Shown here: positions 1 through 9,631 of the stretch, one piece after another
Layout: each line of letters opens with the position of its first letter
Position numbering within the stretch: the stretch's first letter is position 1
Source: Bacteroidales bacterium
Lineage (GTDB): Bacteria > Bacteroidota > Bacteroidia > Bacteroidales > Marinilabiliaceae
Length of the DNA: 64,000 bases
Direction: 5' to 3'
Assembly: GCA_024401365.1 (NCBI GenBank)
Contig: JAKSLE010000002.1
Coordinates: forward strand, 124,001 to 188,000
Position numbers and translations under genes: made by a program
The notes under the pieces: model-generated
Told to the model about the DNA's origin: nothing
The model's database searches: none
Seen by the model: only the letters and a program-made list of their open reading frames with translations

Positions 1-845
1 CAGGCGTTGAAATCATCGTCGACGATACTCCAGAGGCTATCGTACTCTCAGCTTTCGACCCTATGCGTCGTGAGATCGCTCGCCTCGCTTTGCACCAACT
101 TGTGACTGACGGTCGTATCCACCCTGCTCGTATCGAGGAGGTTGTAAACAAAGTCCGTAAGCAGGTTGAGGAGGAGGTCCTCGAGACTGGTAAGCGTACA
201 AGCATCGACCTCAGCATACACGGTCTCCACCCAGAGCTTATTAAGCTCATCGGTAAGATGAAGTACCGTTCTTCTTATGGTCAGAATCTTTTGCAGCACG
301 CCCGCGAAACAGCTAACCTCTGCGCCGTAATGGCATCAGAACTTGGATTGAATGTCAAGAAGGCTAAGAGAGCTGGCCTCTTGCACGATATAGGTAAGGT
401 TTCCGACGAGGAGCCTGAACTTCCACACGCAATCCTCGGTATGAAGCTTGCCGAGAAGTACAAGGAGAAGCCTGAAATCTGTAACGCTATCGGTGCTCAC
501 CACGACGAGGTGGAAATGCAGACTCTCATCGCTCCTATCGTTCAAGTTTGTGATGCTATCAGTGGCGCCCGCCCAGGTGCTCGTCGCGAGATTATCGAGG
601 CTTACATCAAGCGCCTCAACGACCTCGAGAATATGGCTCTCTCTTACCCAGGCGTTATCAAGACTTATGCTATCCAGGCTGGTCGTGAGCTCCGCGTTAT
701 CGTAGGTAGCGAAAAGATTACCGACAAGGAGGCAGAGACAATATCATACGATTTGGCTCGCAAGATCCAGACCGAGATGACATACCCTGGTCAGGTTAAG
801 ATTACAGTAATCCGTGAAACACGTGCTGTAAGCTACGCTAAGTAA
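1..845 (+). CDS. rny: Ribonuclease Y, C-terminal part (cut by window edge)
   Basis: Membrane-anchored endoribonuclease that starts mRNA decay. The frame is open from base 3, so the true start lies outside the window; about 280 residues of a usual ~510 are visible. The fragment opens inside the KH RNA-binding domain ([16 protein letters not shown], then [13 protein letters not shown], typical of RNase Y). The HD phosphohydrolase domain follows, with metal-binding residues in [17 protein letters not shown] and [13 protein letters not shown]. The N-terminal membrane helix and coiled coil are missing only because of the edge. The family assignment is firm because the KH-HD order and these motifs are specific to RNase Y. 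Confidence 0.95.
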   Translation, partial: GVEIIVDDTPEAIVLSAFDPMRREIARLALHQLVTDGRIHPARIEEVVNKVRKQVEEEVLETGKRTSIDLSIHGLHPELIKLIGKMKYRSSYGQNLLQHARETANLCAVMASELGLNVKKAKRAGLLHDIGKVSDEEPELPHAILGMKLAEKYKEKPEICNAIGAHHDEVEMQTLIAPIVQVCDAISGARPGARREIIEAYIKRLNDLENMALSYPGVIKTYAIQAGRELRVIVGSEKITDKEAETISYDLARKIQTEMTYPGQVKITVIRETRAVSYAK

Positions 846-869
846 AAATTCATAATGTAGTTGATACGG

Positions 870-910
870 AAGGGCTCCACGCTATGATTCGAGGAGTCCT
901 TCTCTATTTC
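870..910 (+). terminator. Possible terminator after rny
   Basis: A 9-bp stem (870-878 with 893-901, one G-T pair) and a 14-nt loop lie 25 bp after the rny stop. The following run is only CTCTATTT, so termination would be weak. Confidence 0.4.
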
Positions 911-979
911 CCTCAAATACCTTGTTTGCTGCACACAACAATTCGGCAACACACATATTAACAGAATAGGTATTATGAC

Positions 980-987
980 TACATTTG
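980..987 (+). promoter_or_regulatory. -7 element TACATTTG for the CE6-GH43 gene
   Basis: Exact match to the Bacteroidetes -7 consensus TAnnTTTG, 43 bp before the ATG at 1031. No clear -33 TTTG is seen. Confidence 0.55.
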
Positions 988-1018
988 CAGTATTATAAAA
1001 GAATAATTAAACCATTAA

Positions 1019-3241
<2,223 letters not shown>

Positions 3242-3276
3242 TATATTTCACAAATCATATATACACAAAACGAAAG

Positions 3277-3309
3277 GAGTATGCGCGTGATGTGCATACT
3301 CTTTTTTTT
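3277..3309 (+). terminator. Intrinsic terminator after the CE6-GH43 gene
   Basis: Perfect 8-bp stem GAGTATGC / GCATACTC with a 9-nt loop, then eight T, 35 bp after the stop codon. Confidence 0.9.
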
Positions 3310-3319
3310 ATTGTTTATA

Positions 3320-3359
3320 GGTACTTGCTGATATAAGAGAAGTACCTTCTTGCTCGCAG
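3320..3359. repeat. Intergenic palindromic repeat, unit A
   Basis: A 40-bp unit holding a 7-bp inverted repeat (GGTACTT, 13-nt loop, AAGTACC) followed by TTCTTGCTCGCAG and seven T. A second unit starts 55 bp later. Its end, TTGCTCGCAG plus a T tract, recurs at 20.8 kb and 46.15 kb. Confidence 0.85.
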
Positions 3360-3374
3360 TTTTTTTATTTAATG

Positions 3375-3413
3375 AGTACTTGCTGATACAATAGAAGTAC
3401 CTTCTTGCTCGCA
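3375..3413. repeat. Intergenic palindromic repeat, unit B
   Basis: Near copy of the unit at 3320-3359, differing mostly in the hairpin loop and the first base. It contains GTACTT / AAGTAC arms and CTTCTTGCTCGCA, and is followed by A7 instead of the T tract. It ends 40 bp before the -7 element of the phosphatase gene. Confidence 0.85.
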
Positions 3414-3452
3414 AAAAAATAGAATAGCGTTGTGATTTAACGAGCAAATAAT

Positions 3453-3460
3453 TACTTTTG
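3453..3460 (+). promoter_or_regulatory. -7 element TACTTTTG for the phosphatase gene
   Basis: Exact TAnnTTTG, 25 bp before the ATG at 3486. A TTG at 3430-3432 is placed about right for a -33 box (20 bp spacer). Confidence 0.6.
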
Positions 3461-3485
3461 AGAAATCAATTAACACCTAAAATAT

Positions 3486-4814
3486 ATGAAACCATTATTC
3501 ACGTTATTATTGGCTGCAGTTGGCGTTACATGTGCCGCACAGACCAAGTTGACAGAAGAGATCATGGACAAGTATCCAGACCTCGCTACATCTAATTACA
3601 TCTATTACGACACAGCTGTTAAAACATTCAACGAGATAAACGGGGGCAAATACGACTACCCTACGCTCTCAGATGCGCCTAAAGGCTATGAAGCATTCTA
3701 CATCAGCCACTATGGTCGCCATGGTTCAAGATACCACTATAGCCAGCGCGACTACGATTGGTGGGCGGCAACTCTCGATTCGGCAAAGAACGAAGGCTTT
3801 CTCAACGAGCTTGGTTTGAAGATAGAGCACGATATGGCTATCCTATGTAAGGATGCTCAAGGTCGTGCAGGCGATCTCACCCCAGCAGGAAGAAAGCAGC
3901 ATCAAGGCATAGCAAAACGTATGATGGCCAATTTCCCTGAGGTATTCAAAGGCAAGGATGCTGTCATTGATGCCAAGTCTACTGTTGTACCTCGCTGTCT
4001 GCTCAGCATGGATGCATTCTGCCAGGAGTTGAGAGCAGGTCGCCCTGAATTGACCATCAATAACGATGCTGGTCACTGCTTCCAGAACTACATGATGAAC
4101 GAGCAGGATGGTAATCGCCCTATGGTAAAGACCGACACATGGAAGAAGGCCAGCATGGGCTTCTATATGGGCATGGGACATCCTGAGGTGGCATGTAAGC
4201 GTCTTTTCAAAGATCCAGAGGCTGCCGGCAAGAGATTCAACCTCATGAGAATCGATCAGGCTCTCTACAACGCATACTCTTCTCTCGAGGGTGTAGTTCT
4301 TGAAGATGTAAACACTCTTCGCACATTCCTCTCCTCTAAGGAGATGGTCAACTCTTACAAATCGAGCAACTTCTACTGGTATAGTACCTTCGCTTGTGTG
4401 CCACAACTTGGAGGCGTGAAGAATAGTCACTGTGCAGCCAACCTTGGCAGCAAGATAATCGAAGAGGCTGAAGCAGTATTGAGCGGCAAGAGTACTGTCC
4501 GTGCCAACCTACGATTTGGACACGACTCTGCACTTATGCCTCTGTTGGCACTATTCAACATCAACGGCGCAGGTACAGAGATTGAAGATTTTGCTACATT
4601 GCACAACCAGTGGAGCGTAGATGAGTATGTACCTATGGCTGGCAATGTTCAGATTATCTTCTACCGAAGCAAAAAAGACCCTAAGTCGGATATCCTCATC
4701 AAGATTCTCCAAAATGAAAAAGAGAGCAAGCTACCTATCGGCGATGGTCCATACTACAAGTGGAACGACGTTAAGGCTTACTGGCTCAAGCGCATTGAAG
4801 ATAGCAATTACTAA
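3486..4814 (+). CDS. Exported histidine acid phosphatase (MINPP/phytase-like)
   Basis: Phosphomonoesterase of histidine phosphatase clan branch 2, probably acting on inositol phosphates or other organic phosphates in the periplasm or outside. The signal peptide is residues 1-18 (VTCAAQ). The phospho-accepting His is in RHGSRY (residues 78-83) and the proton-donor pair is H346-D347 (FGHDSAL). The length, 442 residues, fits bacterial MINPP-like proteins. The donor is HD rather than the HAE of classical MINPP, so the exact substrate is not certain. It is followed after 26 bp by a small Cys-cluster protein, probably in one transcript. Confidence 0.85.
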   Translation: MKPLFTLLLAAVGVTCAAQTKLTEEIMDKYPDLATSNYIYYDTAVKTFNEINGGKYDYPTLSDAPKGYEAFYISHYGRHGSRYHYSQRDYDWWAATLDSAKNEGFLNELGLKIEHDMAILCKDAQGRAGDLTPAGRKQHQGIAKRMMANFPEVFKGKDAVIDAKSTVVPRCLLSMDAFCQELRAGRPELTINNDAGHCFQNYMMNEQDGNRPMVKTDTWKKASMGFYMGMGHPEVACKRLFKDPEAAGKRFNLMRIDQALYNAYSSLEGVVLEDVNTLRTFLSSKEMVNSYKSSNFYWYSTFACVPQLGGVKNSHCAANLGSKIIEEAEAVLSGKSTVRANLRFGHDSALMPLLALFNINGAGTEIEDFATLHNQWSVDEYVPMAGNVQIIFYRSKKDPKSDILIKILQNEKESKLPIGDGPYYKWNDVKAYWLKRIEDSNY

Positions 4815-4840
4815 GTAAACTTGGCGGCTTAAAGATCGCA

Positions 4841-5119
4841 ATGAACAATAGTACTGAGCCCAACCAGTTTATGCCATGCAGAATGGGGTGCGGTGCGTGC
4901 TGCATAGCGCCATCCATATCCTCGCCTATCCCAGGCATGCCCAATGGCAAGCCGGCTGGAGTAAGGTGTGTAAACCTGACAGACGATAATCTGTGTAAGA
5001 TATTTGGCTCTCCCGACCGCCCCAGAGTATGTGGAGGCTTTCAGGCAGAACCTCTGTTCTGTGGAGAGACTCGCGAAGATGCGCTGAGGATATTATCCTC
5101 TCTGGAGAGTGCTGAATAG
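4841..5119 (+). CDS. YkgJ-type Cys-cluster protein
   Basis: Small (92 residues) cytoplasmic protein of the YkgJ/UPF0153 family, thought to bind zinc or an iron-sulfur centre; no reaction is known. The pattern is CRMGCGACC near the N terminus, then single Cys residues in GVRCVNL, NLCKIF, RVCGGF and LFCG. The PGMPNGKPAGVRC stretch is characteristic. It sits 26 bp behind the phosphatase gene and before a strong bidirectional terminator, so it ends that operon. Nothing suggests truncation. Confidence 0.85.
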   Translation: MNNSTEPNQFMPCRMGCGACCIAPSISSPIPGMPNGKPAGVRCVNLTDDNLCKIFGSPDRPRVCGGFQAEPLFCGETREDALRILSSLESAE

Positions 5120-5144
5120 GATTAATATTTCGACAAAACAAAAA

Positions 5145-5171
5145 CAGGGTGTATCCGAAAGATACACCCTG
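5145..5171. terminator. Bidirectional terminator between YkgJ and TonB genes
   Basis: Perfect 11-bp stem (CAGGGTGTATC / GATACACCCTG) with a 5-nt loop, A-rich on the left and T-rich on the right. It can serve both converging genes. Confidence 0.92.
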
Positions 5172-5183
5172 CATTATTTTTAT

Positions 5184-5876
5184 TTATCGCTGAATTACAA
5201 AATTGATAGGTACCGTGAAAGCAACCTTGACTGCTCTACCTCGCTGGAGACCTGGAGACCACTTAGGCATTGACTGGACTACGCGGACTGCCTCTTTGTC
5301 AAGGCTTGGGTCAAGAGGACGTGCAACACGAACATCTGTCACATTGCCCTCCTTATCGACAACGAAAGAAACGAATACTCGTCCCTGAACACCGTTCTCG
5401 AGAGCAAGAGGAGGATACTTGACTGACTGAGCGAGAAACTTACGCAACTCGAGGTCGCCACCTGGGAATACAGGCATCTGCTCTGCAAAAACAAATGTTT
5501 CTTCGAAGCATAATACATCCTCTTCTGGAACATCTATTGGCTCGTAGTTCACGACATCATCAGGATTTGCCTCAGTATTGAATACGTCCAGATCATTATC
5601 GAGATCCTCTCCATTATCAACAATGTTGATAACATCGGCCATCTTTGGAGGAGGTGGAGGAGCTGGTGTTGGAGCCTCAGGCATTCTTGTAATAGGAGTC
5701 ATCTCTGGAATATCGAAATCAATAGGAGCAGACATACCTGTCATATTGATTTCTGCAGCAGTCGTTGACCACTCGAAGACCGTGAAGCACACAACAAGTG
5801 CAAGAATCATACCGATTTCGGTAAAGAGACCCTTCTTGTTCTCAAGGTCTGCTCTGGGAGTTTTTTTAGCATCCAT
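5184..5876 (-). CDS. tonB: TonB-family energy transducer
   Basis: Couples proton-motive force at the inner membrane to TonB-dependent outer-membrane receptors. It has a short cytoplasmic N terminus and one membrane helix at about residues 18-38 (EIGMILALVVCFTVFEW). A Pro-rich periplasmic linker follows (APTPAPPPPPKM), then an acidic spacer and the C-terminal TonB fold (FPGGDLELRKFLAQSVKYPPLA, VQGRVFVSFVVDKEGNV). At 230 residues it is a normal Bacteroidetes length. No ExbB/ExbD genes are next to it. The upstream 330 bp separate it from the minus-strand PH-domain gene, so it is probably its own unit. Confidence 0.92.
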   Translation of the reverse strand: MDAKKTPRADLENKKGLFTEIGMILALVVCFTVFEWSTTAAEINMTGMSAPIDFDIPEMTPITRMPEAPTPAPPPPPKMADVINIVDNGEDLDNDLDVFNTEANPDDVVNYEPIDVPEEDVLCFEETFVFAEQMPVFPGGDLELRKFLAQSVKYPPLALENGVQGRVFVSFVVDKEGNVTDVRVARPLDPSLDKEAVRVVQSMPKWSPGLQRGRAVKVAFTVPINFVIQR

Positions 5877-6077
5877 AAGTCAAACGTATTATGGCAACCA
5901 GGTTGCCGGTTAATAACTCAGTTGTCGCTATAGAACTAAGGCCTTATTTCTTTAATTGCAAACTACCAATAAAAATCGACAATTCATAGGAATGGGAGCT
6001 ACATTTGAGATTATTTAAGAATACCATATATCAGGCGTGGAGAAATTAACTGTGGTTTAACAAAACGACAACAAAAT

Positions 6078-6097
6078 TAGGGGTATATAGACCCCTA
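6078..6097. other. Perfect short hairpin TAGGGGT / ACCCCTA
   Basis: 7-bp perfect stem, 6-nt loop (ATATAG), no T tract on either side. It lies just beyond the terminator of the thioredoxin operon; its role is unknown. Confidence 0.6.
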
Positions 6098-6103
6098 TAG
6101 GAA

Positions 6104-6132
6104 TAAAAAAGGACCTCCTGGATGGAGATCCT
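6104..6132 (-). terminator. Terminator of the trx / PH-domain operon
   Basis: 9-bp stem (110-118 with 124-132 of the 6-kb line, one mismatch or wobble) with a T tract on the minus strand, 75 bp after the PH-domain stop. Confidence 0.8.
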
Positions 6133-6206
6133 ATACTGATATACGAACATATATGGTAGTGTGATTATGATATAGGCTTGCAAGACATTCCGTGATAACC
6201 TTGCAT

Positions 6207-6581
6207 TTATAACATATATGAAGCAATAAGTTTACCTATTTCTATAATATCTGTCGACCCAGAGAACTCTAATTTGATTTTACCTACACCACTGAAGTAT
6301 AGCTCCAACTCACAATCGAGGTCAAATGTTCCTGCGGTTTCAATACTGTAGACCGATATCTTTTTGTAGGGGAGAGAGGTCAAATCCTTCTTTGAACCAG
6401 TAATACCCTGAACATTGGCTGTTATCAGTCGCTTGTTGGTAAAAATCACAAAATCGCGTATTGCCTTGTACGAGCTAATAATCTCCTCTCCCTCTATAAG
6501 GAGCGGAGTAATCTTATCTGCCATAGAGGCATTATCTACCTTCTTGAGCTTACAAAATGAGCCGTTGTTAAAATCTATCAT
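6207..6581 (-). CDS. Bacterial PH-domain protein
   Basis: 124-residue single-domain protein resembling the bacterial pleckstrin-homology family bPH_1 (also called DUF1696). Typical features are ADKITPLLIEGEEIISSYKAIRDFVIFTNKRLI, followed by SLPYKKISVYSIETAGTFDLDCELELYFSG. No signal peptide or membrane helix is seen, so it is probably cytoplasmic. Family members form pentameric rings of unknown ligand; no reaction can be claimed. It follows the thioredoxin gene by 46 bp and shares its terminator. Confidence 0.8.
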   Translation of the reverse strand: MIDFNNGSFCKLKKVDNASMADKITPLLIEGEEIISSYKAIRDFVIFTNKRLITANVQGITGSKKDLTSLPYKKISVYSIETAGTFDLDCELELYFSGVGKIKLEFSGSTDIIEIGKLIASYML

Positions 6582-6627
6582 ATATTATATATGTGTTGTT
6601 GCCCCTAGAAGAGACGTTATACCATTA

Positions 6628-6924
6628 TTATTCATGACTTTCTATTACCTGCATCAGCGATGCGAGAGACATAGCTCCAGTCTGTTTCCACAGCATTTCG
6701 CCCTTTCTGAATAGGATTAGAGTGGGAACAGACAACACACTATATTGAAGACAGAGATTCTCGTTATGGTCTACATCGATCTTAAGGATTCTGATGCGGT
6801 CGCCCATCTTCTCCTTGAGTTGCTCCAATACAGGATGCATCATCTTGCATGGCCCACACCATGTGGCGAAGAAATCGACCAACACCAGCGAGTCAGAAGA
6901 TATTATCTCATTGAAATTATCCAT
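6628..6924 (-). CDS. trxA: Thioredoxin
   Basis: Cytoplasmic dithiol-disulfide oxidoreductase. The active site is WCGPCK with the two Cys at residues 23 and 26; a cis-Pro lies in VLSVPTLILF. The protein is 98 residues, complete for the fold and slightly shorter than E. coli TrxA. Neither a signal peptide nor a fused domain is present. It is the first gene of a two-gene minus-strand operon with the PH-domain protein. The likely promoter region (about 6975) has only a degenerate -7 element (TATTATTG). Confidence 0.93.
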   Translation of the reverse strand: MDNFNEIISSDSLVLVDFFATWCGPCKMMHPVLEQLKEKMGDRIRILKIDVDHNENLCLQYSVLSVPTLILFRKGEMLWKQTGAMSLASLMQVIESHE

Positions 6925-7046
6925 AAAAATCCTCCTGTTTATTGTCTAGTTATTACTACTCATTTTTGATATTGCAATAATAGGAAATATTCTACCTCAT
7001 CCCAAATAATAAAGAGAAAAGGAATGGTAATTTTGAGCATACAATT

Positions 7047-7054
7047 TATCTTTG
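7047..7054 (+). promoter_or_regulatory. -7 element TATCTTTG for the Nim-like gene
   Basis: Exact TAnnTTTG, 51 bp before the ATG at 7106. Confidence 0.55.
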
Positions 7055-7105
7055 TAAAAAATAACAACTGCACGCCATAGCAGACACATCATAAGCATAT
7101 ACACC

Positions 7106-7621
7106 ATGAGAAAAGAGAGCAGACAGATGAGTGCGGAGTGGGCATTAGAAGTGTTGGACCGCGCACCATATATAACAATGAGCATGACAGACACCGATGG
7201 CATGCCATATTCTGTACCATTGTCATTAGCCCGTACCGATGAAAAGACATTCTACTTTCACTGCGCTATGGAGGGCAAGAAACTTGACGCCATAAACAAG
7301 AATCCCAATGTCTGCCTCAGCGCTGTAAGCAAATGCAAACCTACAGTTGGTCCAAAGGATGGCAGTTTTACCCTTGAGTTCAAATCGGCAATAGCCTTTG
7401 GCAAGGCAGAGATAGTCAACGATGAGGCAGAAAAGATCTCTGCTTTGCGTGCAATATGTGAGAGATTTCTACCTAAGCATATGGACGCTTTCGACGTATC
7501 CATAGCAAGAAGCTTGGCTCGTACTGCAGTGGTACGCATTACACTCAGCGAGCCCCCTGTAGGCAAACGCAAAGAATACGATGCTCAGGGCGAAGAGATG
7601 AAATGGGGAAGAATGGAATAA
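7106..7621 (+). CDS. Nim-like pyridoxamine-phosphate-oxidase fold flavoprotein
   Basis: 171 residues with the split-barrel FMN-binding fold of the NimA / pyridoxamine 5'-phosphate oxidase superfamily. Visible family features are YITMSMTDTDGMPYSVPLSLA, FYFHCAMEGKKLDAINKNPNVCLSAV and the RPI-like C terminus RITLSEPPVGKRKEYD. Relatives include nitroimidazole reductases, but most chromosomal members have no proven substrate, so a resistance role should not be assumed. It is cytoplasmic. The DUF1460 gene starts 21 bp downstream, so the two are probably co-transcribed. Confidence 0.85.
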   Translation: MRKESRQMSAEWALEVLDRAPYITMSMTDTDGMPYSVPLSLARTDEKTFYFHCAMEGKKLDAINKNPNVCLSAVSKCKPTVGPKDGSFTLEFKSAIAFGKAEIVNDEAEKISALRAICERFLPKHMDAFDVSIARSLARTAVVRITLSEPPVGKRKEYDAQGEEMKWGRME

Positions 7622-7642
7622 TGAGAAAAATGTACGGACAGC

Positions 7643-8533
7643 ATGAAAAACATTTTACTTATCATCACTATAATCTGTCTTATCAGTTGTAAGGCGCAAG
7701 TAAACAAACCTACTACCGAGGAATACGAATACTCGGGAGATCGTACCTACATGCGTGAAGACAGTTTGAAGATTAGTCAGTTGCTGTATCAAGCCAGCAT
7801 CAAGGGAGACTATAGAGAGCATATAGAGAGCCTAGTGTTTGCTCGCAGTTTTTTAGATATTCCATACGTGGGACACACCCTTGAAGTGAACGACGAAGAG
7901 AAGTTGGTCATCAATACAAGAGAACTCGACTGTACTACATTTATGGAAAATGTGGTAGCACTGACTCTGTGCGACAAGGCTGGCAGATATACATTTGACG
8001 ACTTCTGCTATTATCTGCAAAAAATAAGATACGGCGAAGGAGACACTGTGGCATACTGGAACAGAAACCACTATTTCTTTGGTTGGATGGCCGAAAATGA
8101 AAAGAAAGGCATAGTAGAGAGGATAACCGACGAAGCGTATCATACAGCAAAGATGGAAGCCGATATCGACTTTATGAGTACACACGTGGGCAACTACAAG
8201 ATGCTGGATGCACATAAAGAATGGGTACCACAGATTGCTGATATGGAAAAAATGGTCACAGGCCTGCGATATACATATATTCCCAAGGGCAAAATCGACA
8301 ACTCTGCAGAACTGAGAGCGCTAATACACAACGGGGACATACTAGGACTAACCACCGAGATAAAAGGACTAGACACTCAGCACGTAGGCATTGCTGTTTG
8401 GAAAGAAGATGGACTACACCTGATGAACGCCTCACTACTACATAAAAAAGTAGTATTAGAAGAGAAACTACTATACGACTATCTGCAAGGACAAAAGAGA
8501 ATGACCGGCATGATAGTGGGAAGAATAAAATAA
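7643..8533 (+). CDS. DUF1460 lipoprotein (N-acetylmuramoyl-L-alanine amidase-like)
   Basis: Probable cell-wall amidase of the NlpC/P60-like DUF1460 family. The lipobox LISC places Cys at residue 16, so it should be a lipoprotein facing the periplasm. Family motifs: ARSFLDIPYVGHTLE, the catalytic Cys in RELDCTTFMENVVAL, the catalytic His in DTQHVGIAVW, and NASLLHKKVVLEE near the end. 296 residues is a normal length. Seventeen bases of its coding sequence (7839-7855) exactly match the core of the repeat found at 20.8 kb and 46.15 kb, but they encode the conserved ARSFL motif, so the protein does not look disrupted. Confidence 0.88.
   Translation: MKNILLIITIICLISCKAQVNKPTTEEYEYSGDRTYMREDSLKISQLLYQASIKGDYREHIESLVFARSFLDIPYVGHTLEVNDEEKLVINTRELDCTTFMENVVALTLCDKAGRYTFDDFCYYLQKIRYGEGDTVAYWNRNHYFFGWMAENEKKGIVERITDEAYHTAKMEADIDFMSTHVGNYKMLDAHKEWVPQIADMEKMVTGLRYTYIPKGKIDNSAELRALIHNGDILGLTTEIKGLDTQHVGIAVWKEDGLHLMNASLLHKKVVLEEKLLYDYLQGQKRMTGMIVGRIK
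7839..7855 (-). repeat. 17-bp match to the CTGCGAGCAA repeat core, inside a gene
   Basis: Exact 17-base identity (TTGCTCGCAGTTTTTTA on plus) with the reverse complement of the copy at 20.8 kb. The match stops at both ends and codes for a conserved motif, so shared descent is uncertain. Confidence 0.4.
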
Positions 8534-8634
8534 TCTGGCTAAATACCACTTTAATGCGATTTTTTTGAAAGAAGGGGTATTTGATTTGGGTGTTTTATGG
8601 TCTTTATAGTAAAAGACTAAAAACAATAAGGCTT

Positions 8635-9126
8635 ATGGATTACACGAGGCAGCAATTTGAGCGGCTTTACAAAGACAACTACAAACAGATGTATCGTCTG
8701 GCCTATTCGGTATTGACAGATGCCGATGAAGCCCGAGATGCAGTCAGTCAGGTTTTCACCCAAATATGGCATAGCAAACCCCAGATAAGCGAAGCCACGG
8801 TAAGAGGTTACCTGCTTGTAGCCACCAAGAACCAAAGTTTACATATCCTGCGGCAACGCAAACTTAGGCTAGAACTAGAGCGGCAATTGCACGAGGAACA
8901 AGAAGAAGCTGAGAACAACGAGCGAGAAGAATTGCTAGAAGAGCTCAAGCAAGTCATAGAAGACAACCTCACTCCGCAGGATAAAAAGATTCTCAATCTC
9001 CACTACGAAGAAGAGATGACCTATGGCGAGACGGCAGAAGCATTGGGCATCAGCTCATCAGCCGTCAACAAGCACATAACCAATTCACTATTCAAAATCA
9101 GACAAAACCTAAAAATTGCAAAATGA
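8635..9126 (+). CDS. ECF-type RNA polymerase sigma factor
   Basis: Group 4 sigma factor of 163 residues. Region 2: QFERLYKDNYKQMYRLAYSVLTDADEARDAVSQVFTQIW. Region 4: LTPQDKKILNLHYEEEMTYGETAEALGISSSAVNKHI. I start it at the ATG at 8635; an in-frame TTG at 8581 would add 18 residues unlike the family. It overlaps the anti-sigma gene as ATGA and is followed by an outer-membrane protein with an STN domain. That order is typical of cell-surface signalling units: the barrel senses a ligand, the anti-sigma relays it, and the sigma factor activates the barrel gene. Confidence 0.92.
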   Translation: MDYTRQQFERLYKDNYKQMYRLAYSVLTDADEARDAVSQVFTQIWHSKPQISEATVRGYLLVATKNQSLHILRQRKLRLELERQLHEEQEEAENNEREELLEELKQVIEDNLTPQDKKILNLHYEEEMTYGETAEALGISSSAVNKHITNSLFKIRQNLKIAK

Positions 9127-9617
9127 TGAAGCCAGAAGATATAGACAATAAGATCGGGATGCCCGACATCGACAAAGAGTGGGAGAAGTTCCAACGAGAG
9201 GTCATAGATGCTGAAGAGAAAATTGTACCTATCCGCTCCACTATATATAGGAAGATAGCTGCTGTAGCTGCGACTGTTGTCGGACTCAGCTGTTTTTCAT
9301 ACGCGTGCATTTGGTTTTCAGGAGCACTTGAAAGAGATGAGGCACAACCGACAGACGGACAAATTGTAGAATCTACTAATGACAATTTGACTACACCCGA
9401 TGTCTTCCTCTTTGACAATGTAGAGATGGAAGAGATAGCAGAAACTATTTGTCGCTACTATCAGATGGAACATGAATTCGAGAACGATGAAGTAAGACAC
9501 GTCAGAATGTTCCTACAGATAAACAAAGGAGAGAGCGTAGAGAATATAGTGGATATGCTCAACAACTTCAAGAAGGTAAACGTCAGACTTGAAAACAACA
9601 AGCTATTCATTAAGTAA
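9123..9617 (+). CDS. Short FecR-like anti-sigma factor (DUF4974)
   Basis: 164 residues. A cytoplasmic N terminus of ~44 residues rich in D/E/K (DIDKEWEKFQREV) is followed by one membrane helix (about 45-65, IAAVAATVVGLSCFSYACIWF). A ~100-residue periplasmic part ends in a DUF4974-like fold (NVEMEEIAETICRYYQMEHEF ... ESVENIVDMLNNF ... VRLENNKLFIK). The usual FecR beta domain between helix and DUF4974 is absent, making it about half the normal size. Position, overlap with the sigma gene and topology support an anti-sigma role; sequence alone would not prove it. The outer-membrane gene starts 14 bp downstream. Confidence 0.75.
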   Translation: MMKPEDIDNKIGMPDIDKEWEKFQREVIDAEEKIVPIRSTIYRKIAAVAATVVGLSCFSYACIWFSGALERDEAQPTDGQIVESTNDNLTTPDVFLFDNVEMEEIAETICRYYQMEHEFENDEVRHVRMFLQINKGESVENIVDMLNNFKKVNVRLENNKLFIK

Positions 9618-9631
9618 ACACCTCATGTCAT

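Larger units (their letters stand above)
5877..6206. other. Intergenic region between tonB and the PH-domain gene
   Basis: 330 bp with no credible gene. The left part should hold the tonB promoter: CAAACTA at about 5948 reads TAGTTTG on the minus strand, one base short of the -7 consensus. The right part holds two hairpins, listed separately. Confidence 0.6.

Noticed and set aside
3843-4430. 195-codon open frame on minus in the phosphatase gene
   Set aside because: Antisense to a conserved histidine phosphatase and without its own promoter or terminator.
7106-7621. Calling the Nim-like gene a nitroimidazole resistance determinant
   Set aside because: Only the general flavoprotein fold is visible; most chromosomal members of the family are not linked to resistance.
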